Assembly: GCF_002113125.1 (NCBI RefSeq) | Contig: NZ_NEJP01000001.1 | Coordinates: 545,581-609,580, forward strand | From: Pseudomonas sp. B20(2017) | Lineage (GTDB): Bacteria > Pseudomonadota > Gammaproteobacteria > Pseudomonadales > Pseudomonadaceae | Reading direction: 5' to 3' | Length of the DNA stretch: 64,000 nt | Shown: one piece after another, positions 35,898-43,602 of the stretch | Numbering within the stretch: the first letter of the stretch is position 1 | How the letters are laid out: each line of letters starts with the position of its first letter | Notes under the pieces: generated by a model | Database searches by the model: none | Seen by the model: the letters and a program-made list of their open reading frames with translations, nothing else | Told to the model about the DNA's origin: nothing | Position numbers and translations under genes: made by a program

Positions 35898-36497
35898 CTA
35901 GTCATAGTTGATATGCACCTTGGTATGCGCCGGTGCCGCCCGATGGATCAGACATTCCAACGCCGATCCCGGATTCACGCCAAAACGCTCACCCCAGTAG
36001 CTCGCGCCATAACGCCGACCGAGCAACAGCCGGCCGCCGGTGTTGAGCGTCCACATGAACTGCGCTTCCCAGGTGCCCCAGTGCGCTGCGCCGAAACGCG
36101 AACGGCCCATGCGCGGGGCTTCAAGCTCGGTGATGGTGGCGTTGGGGTAACCCTGGCTTTTGGCGATTTCCAGGTAATAGCCGACCGCCTGGCTGCCGAC
36201 CGCCAGCAAGCGGCGGCGCACGGCGAGGCGACGGTCATCGAACAGCGGCGTGGCGCCGAGGCACGGGTCGGGCAGGTTCATCACCTGTTCCCAGTCCGGC
36301 ACCAGTTCGCTGACGCCGGCCGGGTCCATTTCGTTGAGCAGGTCGGCGGCACGGGCGTCGAGGCGCGCCAGTTCGACGGCGACGCCTTCCAGCACTTCTT
36401 CCAGTTCCGGCACGCGCTCCGGATCCCACGCAGGGCCGCTCGGCAGCAAGGCGCGCAGTTGCGCCTGGTATTGCGCGGCGGTTCTTATGGCAGCCAT
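35898..36497 (-). CDS. Baseplate/tail protein, Mu gp48 (YmfQ) family
   Basis: This 199-residue protein has the YmfQ/DUF2313 pattern: RALLPSGPAWDPE near residue 15, LLNEMDPAGVSELVPDWEQVMNLPD, and a C-terminal RSRFGAAHWGTWEAQFMWTLN...LECLIHRAAPAHTKVHINYD. In Mu it is encoded between the gp47 baseplate wedge and the fibres, as here. The ATG at 36497 is chosen; it overlaps the end of the gp47-like gene by 13 bases. Confidence 0.9.
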   Translation of the reverse strand: MAAIRTAAQYQAQLRALLPSGPAWDPERVPELEEVLEGVAVELARLDARAADLLNEMDPAGVSELVPDWEQVMNLPDPCLGATPLFDDRRLAVRRRLLAVGSQAVGYYLEIAKSQGYPNATITELEAPRMGRSRFGAAHWGTWEAQFMWTLNTGGRLLLGRRYGASYWGERFGVNPGSALECLIHRAAPAHTKVHINYD

Positions 36498-37528
36498 ACG
36501 CAACCCCCGAAGGTCAGCAGTTCGCTGTCACCCGCGGCCACGTTCGTCACCGGCGCCGACAGCACGTGATCGGTTTCACCCGCCGCGCTGCTGATTGCTT
36601 CGCGGATATGGCTGATCAACAGATCCTCACCCAAGTCGGCTTCGCGGTTATGCAGGTCGCGCAATTGGGTTTCGACGGCGGCGCGCACGGCGCTGGTGTC
36701 GGGGGTCAGCTTCAACTGATAGGTCACCGGTTTCTGCACTGGCGCACGTACATGCACTTCGGCGGTCACAGGGCGCAGCGGTTCGATGTAGGCCTGCACT
36801 TCAGCCAGTTGATCGTCATTCGGCACCGGTTGCGGATCGTCGTCGCGCATGATGTATACGCCGACGGTGCCCGGCCCGAGGAACCCGCCACGGCACCACG
36901 CGCGAGTCACGCCCGGCACTTCCAGCGCCCAGGTTTCATAGTCGCTGTCCGAGCCGCCGTGGGGGATGACGCGATAGGAGCGGATCACCCGCGAGCGCAA
37001 CGACTCAAGGCTTTCCCGAGCCACGCCGCCATTGAGTCCCGGTGCCAGCACCACAAAACTGTTGCCGACCACACCGGCGATCGGTTGCACCGGAGTCAAC
37101 GCCAGCCCGGCCTCGGCGTTGCCCAGGCTGCCGGCATCCAGCGCGGCGATGCTGGTGCTGTTGACGCCATTGACGGTGGTGCGCGCGACGGTGACTTTGA
37201 AGGTGCGGCCGTCACTCGCCTGCAGCAACGTATCGGCGTCCAGCACCGCACCCGCCGTCGCGTTGAAGCTGACCGTGCCGGTGGCGACCTGCGCCGGTTT
37301 GCGCGGCTGGTTCAGGCGCAACGCGGCGATGCGTTCCAGGGTCGATTCATCGGCGGTGTCGGGCAGGATTTGCTCGGCAATCCAGTCGAGGTAGCCGTAC
37401 AGACCATAAGCGGCGCCGCCGAGTGTGCGGGCCAGGACTTGCGCATCGGACTGGCGCAGCGAATCGCCGGCCAGGTCGCTTTGGGTGCGCTTGATCAGCA
37501 CCGGCAGCGAAGGGGTTTCAAACGGCAT
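36485..37528 (-). CDS. Baseplate wedge protein, Mu gp47 / P2 gpJ family
   Basis: This 347-residue protein is a typical baseplate J-like protein: ILPDTADESTLERIAALRLN, SFNATAGAVLDADTLLQASDGRTF, GVARESLESLRSRVIRSYRVIPHGGSDSDYETWALEVPGVTRAW. It builds the wedge that holds the fibres. A second, sequence-diverged J protein is encoded in the P2-like module at 56449-57444, showing that each tail has its own baseplate. Confidence 0.93.
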   Translation of the reverse strand: MPFETPSLPVLIKRTQSDLAGDSLRQSDAQVLARTLGGAAYGLYGYLDWIAEQILPDTADESTLERIAALRLNQPRKPAQVATGTVSFNATAGAVLDADTLLQASDGRTFKVTVARTTVNGVNSTSIAALDAGSLGNAEAGLALTPVQPIAGVVGNSFVVLAPGLNGGVARESLESLRSRVIRSYRVIPHGGSDSDYETWALEVPGVTRAWCRGGFLGPGTVGVYIMRDDDPQPVPNDDQLAEVQAYIEPLRPVTAEVHVRAPVQKPVTYQLKLTPDTSAVRAAVETQLRDLHNREADLGEDLLISHIREAISSAAGETDHVLSAPVTNVAAGDSELLTFGGCVWLP

Positions 37529-37919
37529 AGATCACCTGCCAACTGTTATCGGGGTTGATGTCCAGGCGTTCGCCGTCGGCCAGGGTCAGGACCGTGCGCA
37601 GGTTCAGGCGCTGGGCGTCGAGGCGTTCGCTGATGATGTCGATGGCGCTGCAATGGCCGTCGTCGATCAGCCACTGCAAGGCTTCGCGGGCGTAGAACTC
37701 GGCGTCCATCTGGGTCTGGCGGGTCAGCTTTACCCGACGCAACAGCCACAGCCGCGAGCCGATACGATCGTCGGCCACGGTGGGAAAGGTGTCGCCCCAC
37801 CAGCCGAAACGCTCCTCGTCGTCGAGGGCATCGTCGTCGGCAGCGCGGCGCCAGGTGAACAGGCTGATCAGCACCGCACGGGTCAGCGCGGCGTGGAGGT
37901 TCTGACTGAAAAGCATCAT
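37518..37919 (-). CDS. Baseplate protein, Mu gp46 family
   Basis: This 133-residue protein has ERFGWWGDTFPTVADDRIGSRLWLLRRVKLT and AREALQWLIDDGHCSAIDIISERLD, the gp46 (DUF2597-type wedge) signature. It fills the slot of gpW/gp25 between spike and J proteins. Gene overlaps of 11 bases with gp47 and 4 bases with gp45 show a tightly coupled baseplate block. Confidence 0.9.
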   Translation of the reverse strand: MMLFSQNLHAALTRAVLISLFTWRRAADDDALDDEERFGWWGDTFPTVADDRIGSRLWLLRRVKLTRQTQMDAEFYAREALQWLIDDGHCSAIDIISERLDAQRLNLRTVLTLADGERLDINPDNSWQVIYAV

Positions 37920-38425
37920 TGACCTCCCGCCGGCGCGCCGGTCTGGCCACTGCCCGCCTGCACGCCAACGTGTACGTGCTTGATCTGGCTGATGCCGCCG
38001 GCTACCTGATCGTCTTTGGAAACGATCTTGCCGGTCTGGTTGATCACCGGCGTCTCGAAGTTCACGGCGGTGCTGGCGCGGATGTTGAGCGTGGCGGTTT
38101 CGATGTCGATGATCCGCCCGCGCTTGAAGTGAATTTTGTCGCCCTCGTCGGTGTAGATCGCCACCTCGCCGGCCGCCAGCGATTGCAGGCGGTAACGGCG
38201 ATCGGCGACCACCAGGGCGATGGCGTGAGAACGGTCACCGCCGAGAAACGTGACGACGCCTTCGGCACCGGCCAACGGATGGCTGGTGAAACCGTAGGGT
38301 TCGAAGTGCTCCATGTCGTCGTTCACTTCACCGGCGGTGAGGCGCATTTGCAGCGATTGCAGCTTGGATGCCGAATTGGCGAGCACGACAGTGCCGCGCG
38401 CCAGCAGGCGTGTCAGTAGGCTCAT
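37916..38425 (-). CDS. Baseplate spike protein, Mu gp45 / gpV family
   Basis: This 169-residue protein has an N-terminal OB-like part (FEPYGFTSHPLAGAEGVVTFLGGDRSHAIALVVADRRYR), then a beta-helical spike with INQTGKIVSKDDQVAGGISQIKHVHVGVQAGSGQTG. The HVHVGV segment resembles the HxH iron-binding tip of Mu and P2 spikes, which pierce the outer membrane. A degenerate REP pair separates it from the next gene upstream. Confidence 0.92.
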   Translation of the reverse strand: MSLLTRLLARGTVVLANSASKLQSLQMRLTAGEVNDDMEHFEPYGFTSHPLAGAEGVVTFLGGDRSHAIALVVADRRYRLQSLAAGEVAIYTDEGDKIHFKRGRIIDIETATLNIRASTAVNFETPVINQTGKIVSKDDQVAGGISQIKHVHVGVQAGSGQTGAPAGGQ

Positions 38426-38462
38426 AGGTTTTCCTCTAGAAGTCGGCCAGCCACAGACAAAC

Positions 38463-38573
38463 CCTGTGGGGGCGGCGGTGCGACGGGTCGACTTGCCCGC
38501 GATGGCGGTCGTTCAGGCAAAGATGTGTTGCAGCCACCACAGCTTTCGCGGGCAAGCCCGCTCCCACAGTGTC
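38463..38573. repeat. Diverged REP pair inside the tailocin operon
   Basis: The right arm CTTTCGCGGGCAAGCCCGCTCCCACAG (38542-38568) is intact. The left arm (CCCTGTGGGGGCGGCGGTGC..., with ACTTGCCCGCGATGGCGG) is degraded. The arms are of a different REP subgroup (CGGGCAAGCCCG) from the others in the window. It lies in the 172-base gap between the gp44-like and gp45-like genes. Confidence 0.78.
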
Positions 38574-38597
38574 CGGTGGTGTTTGCAGAACTTGGGC

Positions 38598-39641
38598 TCA
38601 GGTCTTTTTCGGGGGGGTCGGATTGGCGTCGAAGGTATGCGGCGGCGCCACTTGCAACGTGGTCACCGAGCCTTGCGCCGACAGCGAATACGTCACCTTG
38701 GAGATCAGCATGTCGCCATCGAAACCGAGCACCGGATCCTTGACCTTCACCAGCGTGTTGTGGCGCCACAGATCGCCGTTGGACTGGCGCCAGCCCTGCA
38801 CCTGATACGTGGTGGTCAGCGCCCGGCCCATGCGCGTGGCGCTTTCCCACTGGGCCCGCTGCTGGGCCAGTTCGAACGTCAGTTGCGAGCCTTCGTTGAT
38901 GATCGTGGTGCGCCGACGCTTGAAGCTCAGGTCGGTGGCGCTGGATTCAACCTCGCTGACCGCCGCCCCGCTCTTCTTGTCGTTGCCCTTTTGCTGGCCG
39001 ATCACCCGGTATTCGGAGAACACCTGGCTGTGATCCATCGGCGCATTGGCCGAGAGAATATTCTTGCCCAGCTCCAGCGCATCGCTGGCACGGCCGCCGC
39101 TGCCCGGTTTGGCCAGCACCAGCCGACCCTCGGCGTCATCGGTGGAAAACACCCGGTACAGCGAGAGCAAACGGTCGATCGACTGAAACACCGTTTCACC
39201 CGGAACGATGGTGTGTTTGCTCAGGCGTGCGGTCTCGGGAATCTCGTTGACCACAAACTGCGTGTACTCCCCGGCCAGGGCCTGGACGATGTTCAACAGC
39301 GGCTGCTCCTGCCATTGGCCCGGGATGTTTCGCGCCGCACAATCGACCAGATCCTGGGTCTTGGAGCTGCCTTCGATGCTCAGGCTGATCTGCCGCCCGT
39401 CATAGCTGATCGGGGCCTTGAACACATAACCGGTGAGCACCAGATCCTGGCCGATCCGCACTTCGCACGGGTCGCCGGCCTTGATCCGCTGATCCACGGT
39501 CTGCCCCGGCCATTGCCAGGTGATGTCGAGTTTGAAGGTGCGGAACTGACGCTCCAGGTCCGCGGTGATCTGCACGCTTTTCCAGCCTCCGTACTCCATG
39601 TTGTTGACGGTCAGCGTGACGCGGTTGTCAGTCTCGTTCAT
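38598..39641 (-). CDS. Baseplate hub protein, Mu gp44 (P) family
   Basis: This 347-residue protein is related to T4 gp27/P2 gpD hubs. It has an N-terminal beta-barrel with VTLTVNNMEYGGWKSVQITADLERQFRTFKLDITWQWPG. A second barrel has DLVLTGYVFKAPISYDGRQISLSIEGSSKTQDLVDCAA, followed by VPGETVFQSIDRLLSLYRVFSTDDAEGRLVLAKPG. It joins tube and spike. In this module it replaces the gpD protein of the P2-like module at 45922-46950. Confidence 0.9.
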   Translation of the reverse strand: MNETDNRVTLTVNNMEYGGWKSVQITADLERQFRTFKLDITWQWPGQTVDQRIKAGDPCEVRIGQDLVLTGYVFKAPISYDGRQISLSIEGSSKTQDLVDCAARNIPGQWQEQPLLNIVQALAGEYTQFVVNEIPETARLSKHTIVPGETVFQSIDRLLSLYRVFSTDDAEGRLVLAKPGSGGRASDALELGKNILSANAPMDHSQVFSEYRVIGQQKGNDKKSGAAVSEVESSATDLSFKRRRTTIINEGSQLTFELAQQRAQWESATRMGRALTTTYQVQGWRQSNGDLWRHNTLVKVKDPVLGFDGDMLISKVTYSLSAQGSVTTLQVAPPHTFDANPTPPKKT

Positions 39642-39644
39642 GGC

Positions 39645-40880
39645 TCACTCCCTGGAAACCTTGACTTCGTTGGGTGAGTACCCCGGATGAGACAGACCGT
39701 TGCGCTGAATGACCTCGGTCACACGGGTGGCATCGCCGAACTGCTGGTAGGCGACGACCAATGCCGGAAAGGTTTCCTGGAAGGTTTTGCTGACCAGTCG
39801 CACACCGGACGAAGCCACGGCCTTGAGGTGCGCGATCAGCGCCTCCTTCACATCGGCGATGGCTTGATAGTGCGAGGGGTCGGCCTTGTCCTGGGCCTTT
39901 TGCAGCGCTTCGCTCAACTCTTTTTGCAGGGCTTGCAGATCGTCGGTGACCGGGACTTCCTGACGGCTGATCGGCTGCTTCGATTGCTGATCCAGCGAGG
40001 GCGTCGAGCTGAGCTTCACCGGCGTCGACGCCACCGGCATCGACGCCACCCATTGCGCCACTTTGACGATCAGGGTGTCCTGCACCAGATTGGCCATCGC
40101 TTGCGCGGCGGCGTTGGTGTCCTTGCCGGTGGTGATTTTCGGCGCATCGGCCTTGCGGATGGCTTCGATCTGTTGGGACACGTCGGCAATCACGCCACGG
40201 TAGCCTTCCTTCGCGAACTCCTTGAGCTCCTTGATATCGCCGAGTAATCCCTTGAACTCCGCCGCCACGTCCTTGGGCAGTTCCTTGACGGCCCTGACCA
40301 GTTCGGTGATCTGCTTGTACTGCGCGATCAGCGGCTTGAGCTGCTCCTTGATCACGTCGTACACGCCGGTGAGGCTGTTGCGCAGATTGGCGATGCCGAT
40401 CCGCGCCGCCTTGATCAGGGTCATCGCCTGTTCGAAGCGCGCCACCGCCGAACCGAGCAAGCCGTCAGCCTTGGCCAGCAACACTTTCTGCGTGCTGACG
40501 GTCGCCGTCGGAAACGGCAGCGATCGGTCGGGGTAGAACTTCAGGCTGAACGTCACCATCCCGCCGTCCTGGCGGGTGTGGGTCATGTCGCACTCGCCGA
40601 CCTTGACCTGCAAGCGCCCCAGCCACGGATGCACCAGTTCCCCGCTGCCCTGTTCCAGGGCCTGGAGCAGCTTGTCGCGCTGCTCCAGGCAATCGGCACC
40701 GATGATGAACGCCGTCAGGTCGTGGGTCTTGGCCTGCTGGCCGAGGTCCTCGAAAAACGGCAGGTCGCGTTGCGGGTATTCATGCAACTGCCCCTTGCGA
40801 CCGACCGGGGTTTTCGCCTGGTCGATCCAGAAACCGACACCGCGAAAGGATGCCGGCAACAAACGGTCACGCCAGTTCAT
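39645..40880 (-). CDS. Tail protein with DNA_circ_N domain, Mu gp43 (N) family
   Basis: This 411-residue protein has the N-terminal pattern WRDRLLPASFRGVGFWID...GRKGQLHEYPQRDLPFFEDLGQQAKTHDLTAFIIG of Mu N/gp43 ('DNA circularization' domain; a tail and not a DNA-handling role is likely here). The rest is strongly helical (about residues 150-300). The ATG at 40880 is chosen on homology, and overlaps the tape-measure gene by 14 bases. The upstream part of the open frame has no similarity. Confidence 0.88.
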   Translation of the reverse strand: MNWRDRLLPASFRGVGFWIDQAKTPVGRKGQLHEYPQRDLPFFEDLGQQAKTHDLTAFIIGADCLEQRDKLLQALEQGSGELVHPWLGRLQVKVGECDMTHTRQDGGMVTFSLKFYPDRSLPFPTATVSTQKVLLAKADGLLGSAVARFEQAMTLIKAARIGIANLRNSLTGVYDVIKEQLKPLIAQYKQITELVRAVKELPKDVAAEFKGLLGDIKELKEFAKEGYRGVIADVSQQIEAIRKADAPKITTGKDTNAAAQAMANLVQDTLIVKVAQWVASMPVASTPVKLSSTPSLDQQSKQPISRQEVPVTDDLQALQKELSEALQKAQDKADPSHYQAIADVKEALIAHLKAVASSGVRLVSKTFQETFPALVVAYQQFGDATRVTEVIQRNGLSHPGYSPNEVKVSRE

Positions 40881-42765
40881 TGGAACCTCCCATGGAAAGC
40901 GAGCGATAGCCGATGCGCGAACTGAGCGCCAGCCCCGGTTGATTGGTTTGCGGTTGATCGGTGCGCAGCCCCGCCGGCGCATTTTCGAAGCGCACCGTCA
41001 GGCCGCCTTCGAGTTGCGTGCGGTTGTTGGCGGCGCTTTGCTGGATCAGGGCGCTGGAGGATTGCGGCAACGAACCGCCCTGCAACGCACTGCCACCCTC
41101 GGCTTTCGGGCTGGCACCGAAGAATGCCGGGGCCAGTTCGCCCTTGCCTTCGGCATTGGTCTGGCGTTGCGCTTCGGCCAGGGTTTCGACCTTGCCGGTG
41201 ACCTTGGCGATCAGTCCGGCGAAACCACCGTCGAACAGTTCCTTGATCGGTGCAATGACGGTTTGCAGCTTTTGCCACAGCTCGCCGAACCACCCGACAA
41301 TCGGCCCCCAGCTCTCAATGATCTGATCCAGGGGGTTCCATTCAAACAGGCCGTGCAAAAAATCCACGACCGGCGCGGACAGCGCCAGCACAACACCCCA
41401 CAGCGCCGAGAAAACCTCACCGATAGGCTGCCAGTACTGCGCAATCTGCTCCAGCGGCGACCACTCGAACAGACCGGTGAAAAAGCCTTTGACCTGTTGC
41501 ACTGACGTTTGCAGTGCCGTCCAGATCGGTTCGAAGAATCCGACGACACCACCCCAGGCGCTGGTGATCATTTCCATCGGGAAAAAATCGAACAGTGCCC
41601 GCAGCATATCCCGGGTGATTTGCACGGCCGATTGCAGCGTCGTCCACACCGGCTGAAAGTACGCAACAACACCGCCCCACGCACTGTTGATCATCTGCAT
41701 CGGTGAGAAGTCGAACAACGACACCAGGAACACTTTCGCCGTTTGCGCGGCTTTTCGCAGGCCGCTGAACATCGGTTCGAAGAACCGGACAACACCGCCC
41801 CATGCACTGTCGATCATCTGCATCGGCGAGAAGTCGAACAGGTTTCTGAGGAACGCCATCACCGGCACACTCAAGGCCTTGAGCAATTCCCAGATTGCCG
41901 AAAACAGACCGGTCAACGGCCCCCAGTTTTCCAGGATCAGGCCTGCAGGCGACCACGAGAAAACCGACTTGAAGAAGTCGATCACCGGCGCGGTCACGGC
42001 CTTGACCTTGTCCCAGATTCCCGAGAAGAAACCGGTGACCGGTTCCCACAACGCCGCCAGTGCCTCCAGCGGCCGCCAGTCGAGCACCGAGCGCAACATC
42101 GCCATTGCACTGGCCCCGGCATTTTTCACGCCCTCCCACAATCCAGTGAAGAACGCGGAAATCGGTGTCCAGTTGGCCACGATCAGACCGGCCGCCACCG
42201 CAATGCCCATGGCGATCAGCATGATCGGATTGGTCTTGAGCACCATGCTCATCACGTCCATCACCTGAGTCGTACCAGTGACGGCGGTCTGCATGGCGGA
42301 AAATGCAATCGCCCCCGCCGCCAGGCCTTCGACCAGTTTCGGGTTGTCGGCCAGCAGGCTGCCGACCTGGGTCAGCACCGGCTCCAGCCCGACCACCAAT
42401 GCGCCCACCGCTGGCACCAGTGCGGCGTCCACCGCAACGGAAACTTTCTCCATGGACGCACTGAATACGTTCATGTTCTGTGCGGCAGTTTTCGGCGTGT
42501 CCGGCAGGTCGACGGTTTTCGCGGTCTCGCTGACCTCGGTCAATTTTCCCTGAAAGGCTGCAGCCGATTTAATGCCGTCCGCGAACGGCGTAATCACGCT
42601 GCCCCCCTTGAACAGACCGCTGATGTCCAGTTTGCCGAGGCCGGTCTGTTCGAGGTTTTTCTTGAAGCTCTCGACCTTTACTCGCAGGGCGCCGAGTTTG
42701 GGCGACAGTTCATCGATGCCCGTCAGCAGCACCGGGGTTTTCTCTTTCTTTTCTTCGTCTGCCAT
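40867..42765 (-). CDS. Tape measure protein of the Mu-like module, with seven 41-residue repeats
   Basis: This 632-residue protein sets the length of the second tail. Residues 1-195 are helical with a hydrophobic stretch near 180-198. Residues 199-485 are seven exact 41-residue repeats starting at W199, 240, 281, 322, 363, 404 and 445, with a partial eighth at W486. The unit runs roughly W-G-P/V-V-x-x-F-F-x-x-x-W ... L-F-D/E-F/W-S-P-x-x-x-I. The ATG overlaps the stop of the frameshift product of the chaperone gene (TGATG). Confidence 0.92.
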   Translation of the reverse strand: MADEEKKEKTPVLLTGIDELSPKLGALRVKVESFKKNLEQTGLGKLDISGLFKGGSVITPFADGIKSAAAFQGKLTEVSETAKTVDLPDTPKTAAQNMNVFSASMEKVSVAVDAALVPAVGALVVGLEPVLTQVGSLLADNPKLVEGLAAGAIAFSAMQTAVTGTTQVMDVMSMVLKTNPIMLIAMGIAVAAGLIVANWTPISAFFTGLWEGVKNAGASAMAMLRSVLDWRPLEALAALWEPVTGFFSGIWDKVKAVTAPVIDFFKSVFSWSPAGLILENWGPLTGLFSAIWELLKALSVPVMAFLRNLFDFSPMQMIDSAWGGVVRFFEPMFSGLRKAAQTAKVFLVSLFDFSPMQMINSAWGGVVAYFQPVWTTLQSAVQITRDMLRALFDFFPMEMITSAWGGVVGFFEPIWTALQTSVQQVKGFFTGLFEWSPLEQIAQYWQPIGEVFSALWGVVLALSAPVVDFLHGLFEWNPLDQIIESWGPIVGWFGELWQKLQTVIAPIKELFDGGFAGLIAKVTGKVETLAEAQRQTNAEGKGELAPAFFGASPKAEGGSALQGGSLPQSSSALIQQSAANNRTQLEGGLTVRFENAPAGLRTDQPQTNQPGLALSSRIGYRSLSMGGSNELA

Positions 42766-43192
42766 CACTGCACCTGCTGCATCGCATTGATCCGTTGCGC
42801 GTGCTCCAGCGATTCGCGAAGCACATCCAGTGGCCTGGCCATCATCTGTTCGGGGTCAACCTTCCAGAACCAGGCCAGGTCATAGGCGACCGAAATCAGG
42901 TCGGTGATGGCTCCGACGCCGCACTCATGAAAAAACTCGCAACGGCCCAGCTCAGCGCGTTGAGGTCAGCCAGATCCAGCTGGTTGACCGACGACGGCGG
43001 TATGCCGGCGCACACGGCGATGTACTTGGCCGCCACGTCCATGTCGAGGCTGACCTCTTCGCTTTTGTCGATCTTGTACGGCAGCGCCTTGATCGCTCGC
43101 ACCTCCTGCACCGTCGGACGGCGCAGGACGAGTTCGGTCAGGGGCTCGCCGTGAGCTTCGATCGCAACCTGAAGCTTCACGGCGCCGCTCAT
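42765..43192 (-). CDS. Tail assembly chaperone, -1 frameshift product (gp41-GT type)
   Basis: The heptamer T TTT TTC at 42935-42929 (minus strand) lies in phase with the 98-residue chaperone gene at codons 87-88. A -1 slip leads into an open frame of 54 codons (HECGVG... to ...RINAMQQVQ) that ends in TGA overlapping the tape-measure ATG. The extension AITDLISVAYDLAWFWKVDPEQMM resembles GpE-like tail-chaperone extensions. The predicted fusion has 142 residues. Frameshifting here is inferred from sequence and from the known habit of phage tails. Confidence 0.75.
42896..43192 (-). CDS. Tail assembly chaperone, Mu gp41 family (unshifted product)
   Basis: This 98-residue protein has VKLQVAIEAHGEPLTELVLRRPTVQEVRAIKALPY and AKYIAVCAGIPPSSVNQLDLADLNALSWAVASFF, the gp41/phage tail assembly family pattern. 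It binds the tape measure during tail building. It starts within the stop codon of the tube gene. The last ten codons lie after a slippery site that would produce a longer version. Confidence 0.9.
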   Translation of the reverse strand: MSGAVKLQVAIEAHGEPLTELVLRRPTVQEVRAIKALPYKIDKSEEVSLDMDVAAKYIAVCAGIPPSSVNQLDLADLNALSWAVASFFMSAASEPSPT

Positions 43193-43536
43193 TGCCAGGT
43201 CCCCTTGATGCCTTCGAATTTCAGTTCGATGGTGGCGTCATCGCCTTTGGAAACTGGTTCTTCGACCAGGTAGGCACCGGCCAGTACGTAGACTTTGCCG
43301 TTGCTGAATTCGCAGGTGACGGTGATGTCGGTGCCTTCGATCAGCTTCTTCAGCGGGAAGTCGGCGGTGTGCAGCGCGGTCACTTTGAACGACGGCGCGA
43401 TGTCGGTTTCCTTGTAGAAACCCGGCACGACGGTTTCGCGTTTGACGGCCATCAGCGGGGCTTCGCAGCCGCCATTGATGGTCAGTTGTGCGCCGTCGAC
43501 CTTGACGTAGCAGGTACCTGCAATCAGTTGACCCAT
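43189..43536 (-). CDS. Tail tube protein, Mu gp40 (M) family
   Basis: This 115-residue protein has the pattern MGQLIAGTCYVKVDGAQLTINGGCEAPLMAVKRETVVPGFYKETDIAPSFKVTALH and IEGTDITVTCEFSNGKVYVLAGAYLVEEP of Mu-type tail tubes. It stacks in rings inside the sheath. The ATG at 43536 matches the family start. Between it and the upstream sheath gene is an intrinsic terminator. Confidence 0.93.
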   Translation of the reverse strand: MGQLIAGTCYVKVDGAQLTINGGCEAPLMAVKRETVVPGFYKETDIAPSFKVTALHTADFPLKKLIEGTDITVTCEFSNGKVYVLAGAYLVEEPVSKGDDATIELKFEGIKGTWQ

Positions 43537-43552
43537 GGTGTTACTCCCTTCA

Positions 43553-43578
43553 AATAAAAAGCCCACGCGAGGTGGGCC
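43553..43578 (-). terminator. Intrinsic terminator between sheath and tube genes
   Basis: On the minus strand GCCCAC-CTCGC-GTGGGC is followed by TTTTTATTTG. It lies in the direction of transcription in the middle of the structural operon, so some read-through must occur for the tube and later genes to be made. Confidence 0.82.
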
Positions 43579-43602
43579 GAATCACAGTGTCAAACGGGCC
43601 GA

